Shown piece by piece: positions 1 through 7,895 of a stretch of 64,000 nt of DNA (position 1 is the stretch's first letter; the number at the start of each line of letters is the position of its first letter). Source of the stretch: Priestia megaterium (lineage in GTDB: Bacteria; Bacillota; Bacilli; Bacillales; Bacillaceae_H); the NCBI RefSeq assembly GCF_023824195.1, contig NZ_CP085444.1, forward strand, positions 62,505 to 126,504. Reading direction: 5' to 3'. The notes beneath the pieces are model-generated. The model was not told the origin of the DNA and did not search any database. It worked only from the letters and a program-made list of their open reading frames with translations. A program made the position numbers and the translations under genes.

Positions 1-381
1 TATGAAATAGAGTCTATGAAAAGTCACATTCAACCCCATGTGAAAGGAAATAATATCTCTTTTGATGTACACATTGAATCAGTGGGAAGGCTATCTGAAA
101 GTTGGATGACCTCAGGGAGCACTTTTAACAATCAATTTTTGCAGAACGCACAAAAAACTTCAGAAAAAAAAGTAAAGCACCTGGTAAGAAACGTACTAGA
201 AAAAATGCAAAAAGAATATCAAGTCGATGTTGCGGGTTTCGGAAATCGATTGAGAATTAAGCATCCTAGAGTATGGATGAGGGTTAAAGAGAATTGGGAT
301 CAAACATTTAGTGGAATTCCGATTAACTATGATGTGAAATTAATGATTAAAGATTATGGAGCGTCAGGATCAACGAAGTAA
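1..381 (+). CDS. Ger(x)C family germinant receptor subunit C, C-terminal part (runs off window start)
   Basis: The frame is open to base 1, so the gene begins before the window and only about 126 C-terminal residues are visible. They match the third domain of Ger(x)C (GerAC/GerKC-type) lipoproteins: a helix with TSEKKVKHLVRNVLEK, then a DVAGFGNRLRIKHPRVW stretch and the closing VKENWDQTF and YDVKLMIKDYG strands. In the family these are outer-face inner-membrane lipoproteins of nutrient germinant receptors, acting with A and B subunits in spore germination. The A and B genes would lie upstream. The start codon and lipobox cannot be seen. Confidence 0.82.
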   Translation, partial: YEIESMKSHIQPHVKGNNISFDVHIESVGRLSESWMTSGSTFNNQFLQNAQKTSEKKVKHLVRNVLEKMQKEYQVDVAGFGNRLRIKHPRVWMRVKENWDQTFSGIPINYDVKLMIKDYGASGSTK

Positions 382-423
382 GCTTTCAAGTTTAACTTTG
401 CTTATTTTGATGTCAAAAATGAA

Positions 424-456
424 AGAAAGCTCCAAGGAATAACCTTGAGGCTTTCT
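424..456 (-). terminator. Terminator of the truncated HU gene
   Basis: AGAAAGC and GGCTTTCT arms with a CCAAGG/CCTTG middle form a hairpin just past the HU stop. Read on the minus strand it is followed by a T-rich tail. It also separates the convergent germination gene. Confidence 0.55.
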
Positions 457-476
457 GAAAAGTATTCATCCTATAC

Positions 477-689
477 TTATTTAAGAGCTTCTTTTAATTC
501 TTTTCCGGGTTTAAACGCAGGAACTTTTGAAGCTGGAATCGTCATTTCTTCACCAGTTTGGGGATTACGTCCGGTACGAGCTGCACGTTCACGTACTTCA
601 AATGTGCCGAATCCAATCAATTGAATTTTTTCTTCATTAGCAAGTGTATTAGAAATCGTTTCAAACAATGCATCTACAGCTTTTTTCAT
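477..689 (-). pseudogene. HU-type DNA-binding protein lacking its N-terminus
   Basis: The product (about 70 aa from the ATG at 689, which has AGG about 9 nt upstream) is clearly HBsu/[22 protein letters not shown], then [17 protein letters not shown] and [16 protein letters not shown], so the beta-arm and C-terminal helix are intact. A normal HU has about 90 aa; the first 20 residues (helix 1 and turn) are absent, and upstream DNA does not encode them. Without helix 1 the HU dimer core would probably not form, so this is called a decayed paralogue. A second damaged HU copy lies at 49992-50265. An in-frame ATG at 704 exists but lacks a good ribosome site. Confidence 0.6.
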
Positions 690-867
690 ATGTAAATACC
701 TCATTTCTTACTGCATATATAGTATGTATATGTAGAACATATCACAGTCTTTATAAAATGTTCAAACATAAGCACTCATTTGAGGATTTAAAAGTTATCT
801 AATAAAACTAGATGCTGAGATTTGCTCTAAGACAAAATGAACCCCATTCAAGACAGAAGAAACTCGT

Positions 868-908
868 CAAAAAGGGAGCTTTGCTCAATAAGAACAAAGC
901 TTCCTTTT
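868..908 (-). terminator. brnQ terminator
   Basis: AAAGGGAGCTTTG and CAAAGCTTCCTTTT arms. On the minus strand the stem is followed by TTTTTGACG, about 50 nt after the brnQ stop. Confidence 0.65.
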
Positions 909-960
909 GATGATTTTCTCCTATTTTCAAATGGATGTAACCTTTGCATCAGAATATTTA

Positions 961-2307
961 TTATTTATTCAGTCTAGATGACCTGTAATTAAGAAGGATT
1001 TTTACTTGTACTATGCTAAAACCTATTAATCCTCCAATAATAGCTGGAACAATCCACCCTAATCCTAATTTGTACATAGGGAGAACTCTAATAAAGAAAC
1101 TATTAATGGATGAAATGTGAATACCACCCGTATTTAACCCATCGAATAGACTAATAATAAATGTCAAAAGTAAGCTCCCTTGATAAACTTCAGTTTTTCC
1201 TTTAAATAAAGAATGAAAAAAAGTTAAGAAAATCAATACAATAGCTAATGGATAAATAGTTGTTAATAGAGGTACAGAAATAGCAATTAACTGCGTTAAC
1301 CCGATGTTAGCAACGATTGCACTAAAACCAGACAGACTAATAGCAAGTATTTTATAAGATACCTTTGGAAATAGTTTATGAAAGAATGAAGAACAAGAAG
1401 CAACAAGTCCTACACTAGTTGTTAAACAAGCTACCGTAATCATTAATCCTAATAATATTCCACCGTAAGCTCCAAAATAATAATTCGAGACTTTTACCAA
1501 AACAGTACCTCCGTTATCTAAGTGTCCAAGTTTTTCTACACTTGAAGCACCCATGTAAGAAAGAGCTGTATAAATGGTTATTAGGATAATGGCAGCAATT
1601 CCTGTTGCTTTTGCACAAATAGTCATAATTTGTTTTTTTGTTTTTGCGCCTTTTTCTTTAATAGCATTAATAATAATAATTCCAAAAACAAAAGCTGCAA
1701 GAGCATCCATTGTTAAATAACCTTCCTGAAATCCCTTGAAAAATGAATGAATTTTATAATTTTTCGTAGGTGCTTGGAAACCCCCAATCGGATGAATAAA
1801 AGCCATCGCTACAAGTACTCCAATAAATGTTAACTTAATGGGTGTTAGGAATTTTCCGATAATATTGACAGTTTTAACAGGATTAAGTGATAAAAAGCAT
1901 GTGATGCTAAAAAAGATGATGGTGAAAATAAATAAAGGTATGTGGTCTAGATCTTCCGACAAAAAAGGTTTGACGCCTATCTCAAAAGAAACGGTTCCTG
2001 CTCTTGGTATGGAAAATAAAGGACCAATCGCTAAATAAAGTACGGTTGTAAACACAAGAGCAAACACAGGGTGTACGCGACTCGCTAGTGACTGTACATC
2101 ATCTTTTCCTGAAAAACCAAATGCTAACACACCAAGTAACGGTAACCCAACTCCGGTTACTAAAAATCCGGCATTAGCTGACCAAATATTTATTCCTGCT
2201 GACTGACCAAGCATTGGTGGGAAAATTAAATTTCCTGCCCCGAAGAATAGAGCAAATAACATTAAACCAATAACTACTGTGAATGAAAATGGCACTTTAT
2301 CCGACAT
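961..2307 (-). CDS. brnQ: Branched-chain amino acid:cation symporter (LIVCS family)
   Basis: A 448-aa polytopic protein of usual BrnQ length, with about 12 hydrophobic segments. The N-terminal signature FFGAGNLIFPPMLGQSAG is diagnostic of the LIVCS family, which imports leucine, isoleucine and valine with Na+ or H+. The start at 2307 is chosen because GGAGG sits about 7 nt upstream; the longer frame from 2337 has no ribosome site. It is monocistronic, with its own terminator downstream. No T-box or other leader signal was found in the 270 nt upstream. Confidence 0.9.
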   Translation of the reverse strand: MSDKVPFSFTVVIGLMLFALFFGAGNLIFPPMLGQSAGINIWSANAGFLVTGVGLPLLGVLAFGFSGKDDVQSLASRVHPVFALVFTTVLYLAIGPLFSIPRAGTVSFEIGVKPFLSEDLDHIPLFIFTIIFFSITCFLSLNPVKTVNIIGKFLTPIKLTFIGVLVAMAFIHPIGGFQAPTKNYKIHSFFKGFQEGYLTMDALAAFVFGIIIINAIKEKGAKTKKQIMTICAKATGIAAIILITIYTALSYMGASSVEKLGHLDNGGTVLVKVSNYYFGAYGGILLGLMITVACLTTSVGLVASCSSFFHKLFPKVSYKILAISLSGFSAIVANIGLTQLIAISVPLLTTIYPLAIVLIFLTFFHSLFKGKTEVYQGSLLLTFIISLFDGLNTGGIHISSINSFFIRVLPMYKLGLGWIVPAIIGGLIGFSIVQVKILLNYRSSRLNK

Positions 2308-2479
2308 ATAAAACCTCCATAAAATAACAACTTTCACTATTTTTATATAAATGAAACAAGAGACCGCAAGAATGTACAGTGTTTTTTAGAAAACTTTTCG
2401 GTCTTTTCATGTTTTGATTTCTCGTGGCATTACGATAGATAGGAATTCGACTTTTCCTATAGCCCTCGAACATATGGGA

Positions 2480-2505
2480 AAAGAGAAAAAGATGCCTTAG
2501 GCATC
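2480..2505 (-). terminator. Terminator behind the small gene at 2591-2818
   Basis: GATGCC-TTA-GGCATC is a compact stem followed on the minus strand by TTTTTCTCTTTT. It isolates the small gene from brnQ. Confidence 0.7.
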
Positions 2506-2590
2506 TAATAAGACAAGTAAAATATCTCAATAACATCGTCAAAAGAAGCTTTTGCTATTGTAAGCAAATTCCCTTTTGGAAGAGTTTCTT

Positions 2591-2818
2591 CTATTCTAAA
2601 TTATGTCCATGAGATGGGATGGACTTAAATCTTAAAATCTTTACATTTTGAATGAACACTCTTTCTTTTGTAGATATATCCAATTTAGCTAACCTTACAA
2701 TTTCATCTGGATCATTAATGGATTGCATGACTATAGAATTATTAATTATTTTATTATTTTTTAATATAGAATAGTCTACCGTAAAGATTTTTAACTTTCC
2801 TACCTTATTTTTCAACAT
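2591..2818 (-). CDS. Small hypothetical protein
   Basis: About 75 aa from the ATG at 2818, which has GGAG 9 nt upstream; the frame extends to 2854 without a ribosome site. The protein is mixed-charge and soluble, with no signal peptide and no motif I recognise. It sits between the APC permease (upstream, same strand) and a strong terminator, which supports transcription. Function unknown. Confidence 0.4.
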   Translation of the reverse strand: MLKNKVGKLKIFTVDYSILKNNKIINNSIVMQSINDPDEIVRLAKLDISTKERVFIQNVKILRFKSIPSHGHNLE

Positions 2819-2867
2819 AACAACTATCTCCACATACTTATAAAATACTTGCACTAGAAACCAATTT

Positions 2868-4502
2868 TTATACAGCTTTTTCTTTATCTAATTGAGACTC
2901 TATTGTTCTCTCCCTTAATCTCATTTCTTCATTTACTTTGGTGGCTTCCTTGAGGTATTCTGTTTTAAATCCACTCTTTACAGCCCAAACATAAAAAACA
3001 AGAGACAAACATGTAATGATAAGCATGTCCCAACCGTATGGAATAACATTTATTCCACCAAACTTTTCACTTCCTAAATATGAAATAACCATCATACATA
3101 ATAAGTAAGTAACCATCCAAAGTCCTGCTAGGAAGTTCTTTTGAAACCCTTTCCATTTCAACTTTGCTTGATAATAAAAGTAAATAGGAAGACCCATCAT
3201 AATAATGAATAACACCTGTCCTGTAAGTGGCCATCTCGCCCAGTACAGGGTTAATGACGCAAATACAAAACCCAGTGGTGCAATAATACTTAATCCTTTT
3301 AGACGTAATGGTCTGTAGAACTCTTTCCCCGTTCTTCTTAACGTCATAGCTGTAACAGGCCCGGTAATATAAGAGATTAATGTCGCAACTGAAATAATTT
3401 CAGCTAATACACCCCAACCTCTAAATAGAAATAAGAAAATGAATGATACAGCTAAATTGAAAAACATTGCTTGACGTGGCACACCATAAATAGGATGCAA
3501 TTTCCCTAAAACACCAGGTAAATATTTATTCTTTTCCATACCGTATATCATACGAGATGTGGTAGCCGTATAGGTGATTCCCGTTCCAGAAGGAGAAACA
3601 AATGCATCAGCGTACAATACAATAACAAGCCAGTTAATACTTAAAGCAATAGCCAAATCAGCAAATGGAGAGTTGAAATTAAGGTGACTCCATCCATGAA
3701 CAACCATAGAGGGATCAACTGCCCCAATAAACGCAACCTGTAACAAGATATAAATAACAGTAGCAATTAGAATCGATCCTACTACAGCTAATGGAATAGA
3801 ACGCCCAGGATTCTTTGCTTCTCCAGCCATATTAATAGGGCTTTGAAACCCATTAAATGCAAATACAATACCGGACGTTGCTACCGCCGTCAGTACGCTT
3901 GCCCAACCATTTGGCGCGATGCCTTCTCCAGACGTGAAATTTTCACTATGAAAACCGGCAAATAAAAGTGATCCAATTGTTAAGCCAGGAATCACTATCT
4001 TAAAGATAGTAATTAGTGAATTTGCTTTGGAAAAGAGATTTACTGTCCAAAAATTTAGTAAGAAATAAATAAGTAATAAAACAGAAGCAATGCCTAATCC
4101 AGGTAAAGTAAGAGTGCCATTTTTCACTAAACTACTTGTCCACTTTGCCCATTCCCAGGGCCAAGAACTCATGTATTGCACAGAGGCAACAGCTTCAACT
4201 GGGATAACAGATACAATAGCAATCCAGTTTGCCCAAGCAGCAATAAATCCAAGAAACGATCCATGAGAATATTGTGTATATTTAACCATACCTCCTGCTT
4301 CCGGAAACATAGATCCAAGCTCACTGTAAGAAAGTCCAATAAATAAAATAACAATCATACCGATAATCCAGGAAATAATAGCAGCAGGTCCAGCAATTTG
4401 AGCTGCTCTCCATGCCCCGAATAACCAACCTGAACCAATGATTGAACCTAGTCCAACCATTGTTAAAGAAAAAGTTCCCATCCTACGATGTAAATGATTC
4501 AT
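2868..4502 (-). CDS. APC-superfamily amino acid permease
   Basis: A 544-aa transporter with about 14 hydrophobic segments. The first helix carries GLGSIIGSGWLFGAW, the unwound substrate-binding G-S/T-G element of APC transporters; a FAFNGFQSPINMAGEAKNP motif follows in helix 6. Length and sequence style resemble the Bacillus YveA-type (aspartate) permeases, but the substrate is inference. Start 4502 has AGAGG 8 nt upstream. The 5' leader is closely related to that of the AlsT symporter at 20336-21769 and includes a cre-like site, so expression probably follows carbon status and an unknown leader signal. Confidence 0.85.
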   Translation of the reverse strand: MNHLHRRMGTFSLTMVGLGSIIGSGWLFGAWRAAQIAGPAAIISWIIGMIVILFIGLSYSELGSMFPEAGGMVKYTQYSHGSFLGFIAAWANWIAIVSVIPVEAVASVQYMSSWPWEWAKWTSSLVKNGTLTLPGLGIASVLLLIYFLLNFWTVNLFSKANSLITIFKIVIPGLTIGSLLFAGFHSENFTSGEGIAPNGWASVLTAVATSGIVFAFNGFQSPINMAGEAKNPGRSIPLAVVGSILIATVIYILLQVAFIGAVDPSMVVHGWSHLNFNSPFADLAIALSINWLVIVLYADAFVSPSGTGITYTATTSRMIYGMEKNKYLPGVLGKLHPIYGVPRQAMFFNLAVSFIFLFLFRGWGVLAEIISVATLISYITGPVTAMTLRRTGKEFYRPLRLKGLSIIAPLGFVFASLTLYWARWPLTGQVLFIIMMGLPIYFYYQAKLKWKGFQKNFLAGLWMVTYLLCMMVISYLGSEKFGGINVIPYGWDMLIITCLSLVFYVWAVKSGFKTEYLKEATKVNEEMRLRERTIESQLDKEKAV

Positions 4503-4559
4503 TTTTTTAACCTCTCTCATATAAGTTGTAGTAATTATAGAAAGACTATTACATCCTCC

Positions 4560-4768
4560 AAAGTCCCTTTCTTTGTAAGGGAAGGATTATAGTAGATATC
4601 GTAGTCTGCTTAGCTTCAAAAGGAGTTGATACATCAGCGTAACTTGAAGAGATAGTGATACTCCTTTAAGTCATTAATAAGGATACAATGAGAGCAACTT
4701 TTTTTCTGTAGTTAGTTTATAAATATCTTCACTCCATTGAAGTGGAATTAAGAAAAGATAAACTATTA
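4560..4768 (-). promoter_or_regulatory. Conserved long 5' leader, copy A
   Basis: Most of this leader aligns by eye with 21985-22169 in front of alsT. Shared blocks on the minus strand include AAAAAAAGTTGCTCT, TATTAATGACTTA, TCAAGTTAC, GTATCAACT and TTGAAGCTA. Similarity continues upstream of the cre site to about 4900. No T-box, glycine, lysine, SAM or ZTP signature was recognised. It may be a structured RNA or a duplicated promoter segment. Confidence 0.5.
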
Positions 4769-4781
4769 TTAAACGCTTTCA
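4768..4781 (-). promoter_or_regulatory. cre-like CcpA site
   Basis: On the minus strand it reads TGAAAGCGTTTAAT, matching 12 of 14 positions of TGWAANCGNTNWCA. A nearly identical site lies at the equivalent place before alsT (22169-22182). Confidence 0.5.
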
Positions 4782-4799
4782 TTTTTCTCCAGCGAAATC

Positions 4800-5250
4800 G
4801 TATCTTTAATTTATAATAGGAACTATATAATCATACAGAAAACGACAAAAAATTATAAATTTTCTAAATTATTTTTTGTGAATGATTCGATAAGAAAGAA
4901 GTGCGTATTCTCCATTATTTAGATATAGAAACATTTAATGTTATCATATATGGATTTAAATACTTTTTTACATATAAATAATTTAATGGATATTATTGGA
5001 TGATTTTATGTAGGTTTTTGTTTAATTCTGTAGTTTGTATCATAAAATGAGGCTTAATAAATCTTTGTTATTAGTTTAAATTCATATATTACTTTTATTA
5101 AAAGAAAAAGATAATAAGGTAATATAATACATTTTTGTGATGAAAATTACTCCAGTAAAAAATTCTCTTATGGAGATAATTTGTCACCAAAATACAATTA
5201 ATTAATAACCATTATTAAATTGAAAGATAATTTAAATTAGGAGTGAGAAA
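4800..5250. other. AT-rich intergenic region
   Basis: Holds the upstream part of the permease leader (to about 4900) and the AbrB promoter region. Very AT-rich; no gene seen. Confidence 0.5.
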
Positions 5251-5535
5251 ATGAAAAAAATAGGGCTGATTAAGGGTTTAGGCAAATTTGGACGTGTCAC
5301 ATTCCCTAGTGAACTACGACGAACCTTAGGGATAAAAGGCAGTGAGAGTTATGTGGAGATGTCTATAGAAAATGAATCAATAATTATCGAAAAATGTGGT
5401 GAAAGTAAACCCTGTGCTATCACTGGTAAGGTAAGTGATAAAAATAAAGTGTATATAGGTAATATCGTGCTAAGCTCAGAAGGAGAAAAGATTTTATTAC
5501 AACAATTAATTGATATAGAAAAACAGATTGAATGA
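5251..5535 (+). CDS. AbrB-family transition-state regulator
   Basis: 94 aa, the usual AbrB length. The N-terminal swapped-hairpin DNA-binding domain shows GLGKFGRVTFPSELRRTLGI, equivalent to the LGRVVIPIELRRTLGI core of AbrB; the C-terminal half keeps C-ITGKVSD and the LSSEG stretch. Such proteins bind AT-rich promoters and repress post-exponential genes. TAGGAGTG precedes the ATG. The AT-rich upstream DNA would suit autoregulation. It is a paralogue rather than canonical abrB (GLGKFG replaces VDELG), so its targets are unknown. Confidence 0.85.
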   Translation: MKKIGLIKGLGKFGRVTFPSELRRTLGIKGSESYVEMSIENESIIIEKCGESKPCAITGKVSDKNKVYIGNIVLSSEGEKILLQQLIDIEKQIE

Positions 5536-6027
5536 CCATTCTTTCATTTTCACCTTCTAGGAGCTACATTCCTTTCAAAATATATTGGATCGGCTCTTAC
5601 GTTGCAATGCCACTTGCTGCTGTATTATCTTCACACATTAATATGCTAAGGCTCCATATGGAGACTTATATATCACTCTATACAATTTCACAGTTTACTT
5701 TTAAGGTACCATAATGTCACTTATCCGTATTCAATAAAAAAAGCTACCTCGGAGTAGAACACCATAACAATATGCTAGGTAACAGATTTATTACGTTAAA
5801 AGAAGCAAGAGAAATTATTCTTTAAACCAATTAAAAACTTTGATAGGAATAAAGAACCGCTGTTAGAAGGCTGTTCTTTATTCCTATAACTGTGATTAAG
5901 ATGATTACGCCAACTAAAAATGCATAGAGTATACAAGCTGAATAAAGGCATCATGTCTGTTAAAATGTAATTATAAAGTATTCATCTTTATATTACATAC
6001 TGACTTATCAGAAGGAGAGTAGAACCT
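5536..6027. other. Intergenic region with a 15-bp inverted repeat
   Basis: Contains a degraded copy of the dispersed repeat (ACCATAATG and TTATCCG near 5708-5735). A strong hairpin at 5843-5887 has perfect 15-bp arms (ATAGGAATAAAGAAC and its complement) round a 15-nt loop. The HxlR promoter and GGAG ribosome site lie near 6011-6020. No credible gene. Confidence 0.5.
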
Positions 6028-6363
6028 ATGAGTGAAACCTGTGTTCCAACTGGTGTAGAGCTAAAAAACACTGGTTTTGGATATACGCTGTCTTTAATAG
6101 GCGGTAAATATAAAATGATCATTATGTATTGGCTAGCTGAAAATAAGGTTATGCGACATAATGAGTTGAAACGATGTATCGGTACCATTTCCTATAAAAC
6201 ATTAAGCGTTATGTTAAAAGATCTTGAGAGAGAGGGTCTTATTATACGTAAGGAATTTCCACAAATACCTCCAAAAGTTGAGTATTCATTATCTAAACGT
6301 GGTCTTTCTCTTATGCCCTTATTAGATATGATGTGTGAGTGGGGAGAGAAAAACAGTTTGTAA
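6028..6363 (+). CDS. HxlR/YodB-type winged-helix regulator
   Basis: 111 aa with the single winged-helix domain of the HxlR family (SLIGGKYKMIIMYWL, then MRHNELKRCIGTISYKTLS and LKDLEREGLI). Cys5 sits before the first helix, as in thiol-sensing YodB-like repressors that respond to quinones, diamide or hypochlorite; a redox role is inference from this residue. AAGGAG precedes the ATG. It is convergent with an NAD(P)H oxidoreductase, a usual target class, whose upstream region holds palindromes at 6986-7028. Confidence 0.88.
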   Translation: MSETCVPTGVELKNTGFGYTLSLIGGKYKMIIMYWLAENKVMRHNELKRCIGTISYKTLSVMLKDLEREGLIIRKEFPQIPPKVEYSLSKRGLSLMPLLDMMCEWGEKNSL

Positions 6364-6400
6364 GATTTGTAGGTTGCACAACAATAGATAAAACTACTTC

Positions 6401-6928
6401 TTATAGGTTTTCAATAAAATTGAAATAATCTTGAGCACTTTTTTTTACTTCACTTGCAGAAGGTTTATATTCTGCTCCATAAAAAGCAAAGAATGAACGA
6501 TAATCTGCGTTGCAATATAGAACTGTGGTTTTAAACGGAACCAATACTTCTTCAAGTGTATATTGATACCTTCCATTATCACTATAGTCTTCTTTTTTAA
6601 TCCCTGCAGACACAGCAAAAGCAACTTTACGATTCTTTAAATTATCTCCTGTTGAACCATAGGCCCATCCATAAGTTAAAACATCATCTATCCATTTTTT
6701 TAAAAGAGGTGGACAATTAAACCAGTATACAGGGAGCTGAAAAACTAGATTCCCATGAGATTTAACCAATTTTTGTTCTTTTTCCACGTCTATGTTGCCA
6801 CTAGGGTAAACTTTATATAATTCGTGAATGGTATATTTTTCTGAATGTTTTTTGAGTTCTTCTACCCAGCTCTTATTAATAACTGATGTTTCTAAGCGTG
6901 GGTGTGTTACGATAACAAGAGTTTTCAA
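6401..6928 (-). CDS. NAD(P)H:quinone oxidoreductase, flavodoxin-like fold (KefF/YwrO type)
   Basis: 175 aa, the usual length. The N-terminal TLVIVTHPRLETSVINKSW is the phosphate-binding loop for FMN/FAD, and FQLPVYWFNCPPLLKKWIDDV is the family signature at residues 83-103, followed by the YGWAYG loop. These enzymes reduce quinones or azo compounds by two electrons, protecting against electrophiles. AGGAGG precedes the ATG. Control by the convergent HxlR regulator is likely but inferred. Confidence 0.86.
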   Translation of the reverse strand: MKTLVIVTHPRLETSVINKSWVEELKKHSEKYTIHELYKVYPSGNIDVEKEQKLVKSHGNLVFQLPVYWFNCPPLLKKWIDDVLTYGWAYGSTGDNLKNRKVAFAVSAGIKKEDYSDNGRYQYTLEEVLVPFKTTVLYCNADYRSFFAFYGAEYKPSASEVKKSAQDYFNFIENL

Positions 6929-6985
6929 AATTATTCCTCCTTAATATTAATTACATTTCGATTATAAAACCCCTACTACAGATGT

Positions 6986-7028
6986 GTAAGTACGCACTTT
7001 TAGTACAGGTACTTACCTTTAGGTAAGT
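6986..7028. promoter_or_regulatory. Putative HxlR-family operator array
   Basis: Three half-sites: GTAAGTAC (6986-6993), GTACTTAC (7009-7016) and GTAAGT (7023-7028). The last two form the perfect palindrome ACTTACCTTTAGGTAAGT. The array lies 60-100 nt upstream of the oxidoreductase start, where a repressor would act. YodB-type operators are TACT/AGTA-like palindromes, which fits. Confidence 0.5.
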
Positions 7029-7052
7029 GTTTTTTACTGAGTAATCATTACA

Positions 7053-7089
7053 ATAACACCCCTAGAGTTACTAACTCTAGGGGTGTTAT
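7053..7089. repeat. Perfect 18-bp inverted repeat
   Basis: ATAACACCCCTAGAGTTA, one base, then its exact complement. Neither side has the T-run of an intrinsic terminator. It lies between the oxidoreductase promoter and the dienelactone hydrolase remnant. Confidence 0.7.
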
Positions 7090-7178
7090 GCCATAGTCCT
7101 AGTAATGCACTGTATGAGAAGCAGAAATAAAACTGAATTGTATATAAACTAAAAATAAAGTGTCTTAATAGGAGGATT

Positions 7179-7791
7179 ATGATGAAGAATCATAATATGG
7201 CAATTGTACTAGTTCATAAAATATACGGAGTTAACGAACATATGAAATATATGAAGGAGATATTATCAAAATTAGGGATAGATATAGTATGTCCCAATTT
7301 ATTACATAAAAAAATTTCTTATTTGTATAGAGAAGAAGAATTTGCTTATGCAAAATTTCACTCAAAGTGTTGGATTTGAAAAGGGAGTTCAACAAATTAA
7401 TCAAGTCATAGTCGAACTAAAACAACAATATAGGAGATTCGGAGTCATTGGATTTAGTGTTGAAGCAACAATAGCATGGTTATGTGGTGAAAATAAGATA
7501 TGTGACTTTGTAATAGGTTGTTACGGATCACGCATACGGAATTATGTAGATGTTGAGCCTACATGTCCTACATTACTTGTATTTGCAAATAAAGAAAAAG
7601 CATTCGATATTCATAAACTAGTAGACGTGTTAAAGAAAAAAAGATATTCGTTTTTGCAAGTGAAAAGTTTTGAAGGATCTCATGGATTTATGGATCCATT
7701 TTCAGATAATTACAAGAAACTGTCAGCTCATCTGGCTTTGCAACATATAAATGAATTTGTACAGAAGCAATTAAGTGAAAGCTTCCTATAA
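7179..7791 (+). pseudogene. Dienelactone-hydrolase-like alpha/beta hydrolase, frameshifted
   Basis: Two frames make one protein of about 200 aa. 7179-7379 encodes the start (MAIVLVHKIYGVNEHMKYM) and the frame from 7342 encodes the rest (GVIGFSVEATIAWL nucleophile region, GSHGFMDP catalytic histidine region). Removing one A from the run at about 7350-7354 restores a continuous reading through FAYANFTQSVGFEKG. Dienelactone hydrolases normally have a Cys or Ser nucleophile in GxC/SxG; here GFSVE lacks the final glycine, so decay may go beyond the frameshift. AGGAGG precedes the first ATG. A sequencing error in the A-run is the alternative. Confidence 0.75.
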
Positions 7792-7803
7792 AATTATATT
7801 ATG

Positions 7804-7820
7804 GTGCGACAAGATGTCGC
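7804..7820 (+). other. Possible relic of a group II intron 5' end
   Basis: GTGCGACAAGATGTCGC differs by one base from the first 17 nt of the introns ending at 53105 and 59602. It follows ATTATG, which resembles the introns' 5' flank CATTATG. Too short to be certain. Confidence 0.3.
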
Positions 7821-7836
7821 TTATCGGAAACAGTAT

Positions 7837-7873
7837 AAAAAAGAGCCAAGACCTAAGGGGATGGCTCTTTTTG
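7837..7873. terminator. Bidirectional terminator
   Basis: AAAAGAGCCA and TGGCTCTTTTT arms between the hydrolase remnant and the convergent formyltransferase gene, with T/A tracts on both sides. Confidence 0.7.
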
Positions 7874-7895
7874 AGTAATTATATTTATTCATAGC

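Noticed and set aside
5532..5714. 60-codon frame after the AbrB gene
   Set aside because: No ribosome site, and it runs into a degraded dispersed repeat; composition looks noncoding.
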